Made by a program: the position numbers and the translations under genes. This document shows, one piece after another, positions 62,946 through 64,000 of a stretch of 64,000 nt of DNA; the stretch's first letter is position 1, and each line of letters starts with the position of its first letter. The stretch is from the NCBI GenBank assembly GCA_017545185.1, contig JAFWQJ010000033.1:62001-126000 (forward strand). The letters run 5' to 3'. Origin of the DNA: Oscillospiraceae bacterium (GTDB lineage Bacteria > Bacillota > Clostridia > Oscillospirales > Ruminococcaceae). The notes beneath the pieces are model-generated. The model was given only the letters and a program-made list of their open reading frames with translations, had not been told where the DNA came from and did no database searches.

Positions 62946-63352
62946 GCCTGCTTCTCCGCGGACTTTTTTCCGCCCGGCTTTCGCTTCTGATTCTGCGTGC
63001 AGGGGATCTCCCCGCTGCTGACGCCGCAGCAGTGCTTCACGCCGCGCGTACAGAATGCCTCCGTGAGGATATTCGCATTCTGATCCGGGAGCGTGCTCCT
63101 TGCGACGACGACGATATCAAGGCCGATCGGGAGCTTTAATTCCGCTGCGGAATAGGCAGCGCGGATGATGCGCTTTGCGCGGTTGCGTCTGACCGCATTG
63201 CCGATCTTTTTGCCTGCCGTGATGCCGAGCCGGTTGCACGGCAGACCGTTCGGCTTCACATAGATCAGTGCAGAGCCGAGCGAGCAGAATGCGCCGGAGC
63301 GGTAAAGCCGCTGAAAATTGGCGTTCTGATTCAGAGTCTCCGTGAACAGCAT
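62942..63352 (-). CDS. rnpA: Ribonuclease P protein component
   Basis: 136 residues. It supports the RNase P RNA in maturing tRNA 5' ends. The RNR signature is visible (GNAVRRNRAKRIIR), with the N-terminal NANFQRLYRSG. Start at 63352 behind GGAGGGAG; the longer frame runs into the hairpin. The Lys-rich C-terminal tail is an extension. Confidence 0.92.
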   Translation of the reverse strand: MLFTETLNQNANFQRLYRSGAFCSLGSALIYVKPNGLPCNRLGITAGKKIGNAVRRNRAKRIIRAAYSAAELKLPIGLDIVVVARSTLPDQNANILTEAFCTRGVKHCCGVSSGEIPCTQNQKRKPGGKKSAEKQA

Positions 63353-63399
63353 GTGATCTCCCTCCGGTCGGTGCGTTCGGCAGTTTGCGGTCCGGTAGC

Positions 63400-63433
63400 A
63401 AAAAAGAGCCACAATGATCATTGCGGCCCTCTT
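63400..63433 (-). terminator. Terminator-like hairpin between rpmH and rnpA
   Basis: A stem of about 10 bp with a bulge (GCCGCAATG/CATTGTGGC) followed by TTTTTT on the minus strand. It could be a partial terminator setting the rpmH to rnpA ratio. Confidence 0.6.
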
Positions 63434-63447
63434 AGTTGCGTATCGGA

Positions 63448-63582
63448 TCAGTAGGTCAGTCTTGCACGACCCTTTGCACGGCGGCGAGCCAGAACCTTGC
63501 GGCCGTTCGCGGTGGCCATACGCTTCCGGAAGCCATGCTCCATCTTACGGTGCCGCTTCTTCGGCTGATATGTTCTTTTCAT
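63448..63582 (-). CDS. rpmH: 50S ribosomal protein L34
   Basis: 44 residues, [18 protein letters not shown] at the start and a basic end ([12 protein letters not shown]). It is a small conserved subunit of the large ribosomal subunit and heads the rpmH-rnpA-yidD-yidC-jag set. It has a strong promoter at 63695-63723 with a leader of about 110 nt. Confidence 0.97.
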   Translation of the reverse strand: MKRTYQPKKRHRKMEHGFRKRMATANGRKVLARRRAKGRARLTY

Positions 63583-63694
63583 GGAAAACGTCACTCCTTT
63601 TCTTTTGTATCATCATGCTGCGGTGCAGCATCGGATTACAGTAATGATGCAAGGGCTTCTGACGGTGCAGATACAAATACCCCTGCAAGGTTTG

Positions 63695-63723
63695 ATTATA
63701 CAGGAAAAACGTGAAAAAGTCAA
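63695..63723 (-). promoter_or_regulatory. rpmH promoter
   Basis: Minus strand TTGACT (63723-63718), 17-nt spacer, TATAAT (63700-63695). Confidence 0.85.
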
Positions 63724-63822
63724 GGGGGCATCCCGATATTTGTGCACCCTGACAAGAAACCCTGCTGCATGGCAGGGGGTTATAGGCATTTCGTTCGGCC
63801 TGAAACAGCAGGCAGGAAACAG

Positions 63823-63878
63823 GCACGGTGGATTCTATGTGTTTTCCCTATTTCCCGATGAATTTGTTTCCGTGCCTG
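63823..63878. repeat. Inverted repeat after the histidine kinase gene
   Basis: AGGCACGG and CCGTGCCT (63823-63830 and 63871-63878) with flanking G/C extensions, around a 40-bp loop. It could be part of the kinase terminator. Confidence 0.4.
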
Positions 63879-63900
63879 CCCCTGCCTGTCTGTATCGCTG

Positions 63901-64000
63901 TTATTCCGCGTCCGGAACGCCGGGTGCGACGCTGTGGATCTCGAACCAGAAGGTCGAGCCCTTTCCGACGGTGCTGTCCACGCCGAAGGCATAGTCATGC
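63901..64000 (-). CDS. Sensor histidine kinase, C-terminal end only
   Basis: A partial frame of 32 residues to a TAA stop at 63903-63901. It contains VDSTVGKGSTFWFEI, the G2-type box of the HATPase domain of two-component kinases, followed by a short tail. The rest lies beyond the right edge. Confidence 0.75.
   Translation of the reverse strand, partial: HDYAFGVDSTVGKGSTFWFEIHSVAPGVPDAE

Overview
The window is about 55-60% G+C by eye. It looks like chromosomal DNA from a spore-forming Ruminococcus-type member of the Oscillospiraceae (Clostridia). The grounds are Clostridia-type core genes next to sporulation genes (spoVAC, spoIIP), an anaerobe's oxygen-scavenging flavodiiron protein, and a cytosolic GH94 cellobiose phosphorylase typical of cellulolytic ruminococci. 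It carries the replication-origin neighbourhood: dnaA, dnaN, rlbA, recF, remB, gyrB and gyrA, plus the rpmH-rnpA-yidD-yidC-jag-mnmE-mnmG-rsmG cluster. No transposase, prophage, integrase or CRISPR array was seen. The genus assignment is inference.

Layout. 0-9 kb: spoVAC, a UPF0158 gene, a flavodiiron-flavin reductase-rubredoxin fusion, D-lactate dehydrogenase, an MsmX-type sugar-ABC ATPase, rsuA, nrdR and a TIM-barrel isomerase. 9-16.8 kb: secD-secF, purB, a phosphopantetheinyl transferase, deoC and small envelope proteins. 16.8-28 kb, all minus strand: the dnaA-to-gyrA replication block with an origin-like dnaA-dnaN intergenic region. 28.5-39.8 kb: a large YfhO-SHOCT membrane protein, spoIIP, tRNA-Arg, an XRE regulator, metG, an inactive signal-peptidase-like protein and tRNA-Thr. 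39.9-47.3 kb: three sigma factor / membrane regulator pairs around a VWA lipoprotein. 47.6-50.9 kb: cellobiose phosphorylase and an anchored protein. 50.9-56.2 kb: a YgjP-type metallopeptidase, a zinc-ribbon/LRAT pair and a WYL/LCP pair. 56.2-63.6 kb: the rsmG-to-rpmH cluster with four parS-like palindromes, then the 3' end of a histidine kinase.

How the genes fit together. The MsmX-type ATPase could energise cellodextrin uptake, and cellobiose phosphorylase would make glucose 1-phosphate from the imported sugar; D-LDH is a fermentative NADH sink. The flavodiiron fusion would protect this metabolism from O2 or NO. SecDF, YidC/YidD, LCP and the sigma/anti-sigma modules serve envelope assembly and stress sensing. 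SpoVAC, SpoIIP and the parS-like sites serve sporulation and chromosome organisation.

The most unusual content is intergenic. A long element of about 340 bp occurs twice (3126-3465 and 31850-32195), with stems that differ in sequence but remain paired. Two shorter structured families start at, or within a few bases of, the stop codons of fprA, ldhA, the S26-like gene, the VWA gene, purB, remB and yfhO. Together these look like a set of structured 3'-UTR or mobile RNA-like elements. Other notable points are a tRNA-Thr-derived pseudo-tRNA with a perfect hairpin insert, a tandemly duplicated tRNA-Arg 3' end with its terminator, and an rpmH cluster lying 35 kb from dnaA in an unexpected orientation.
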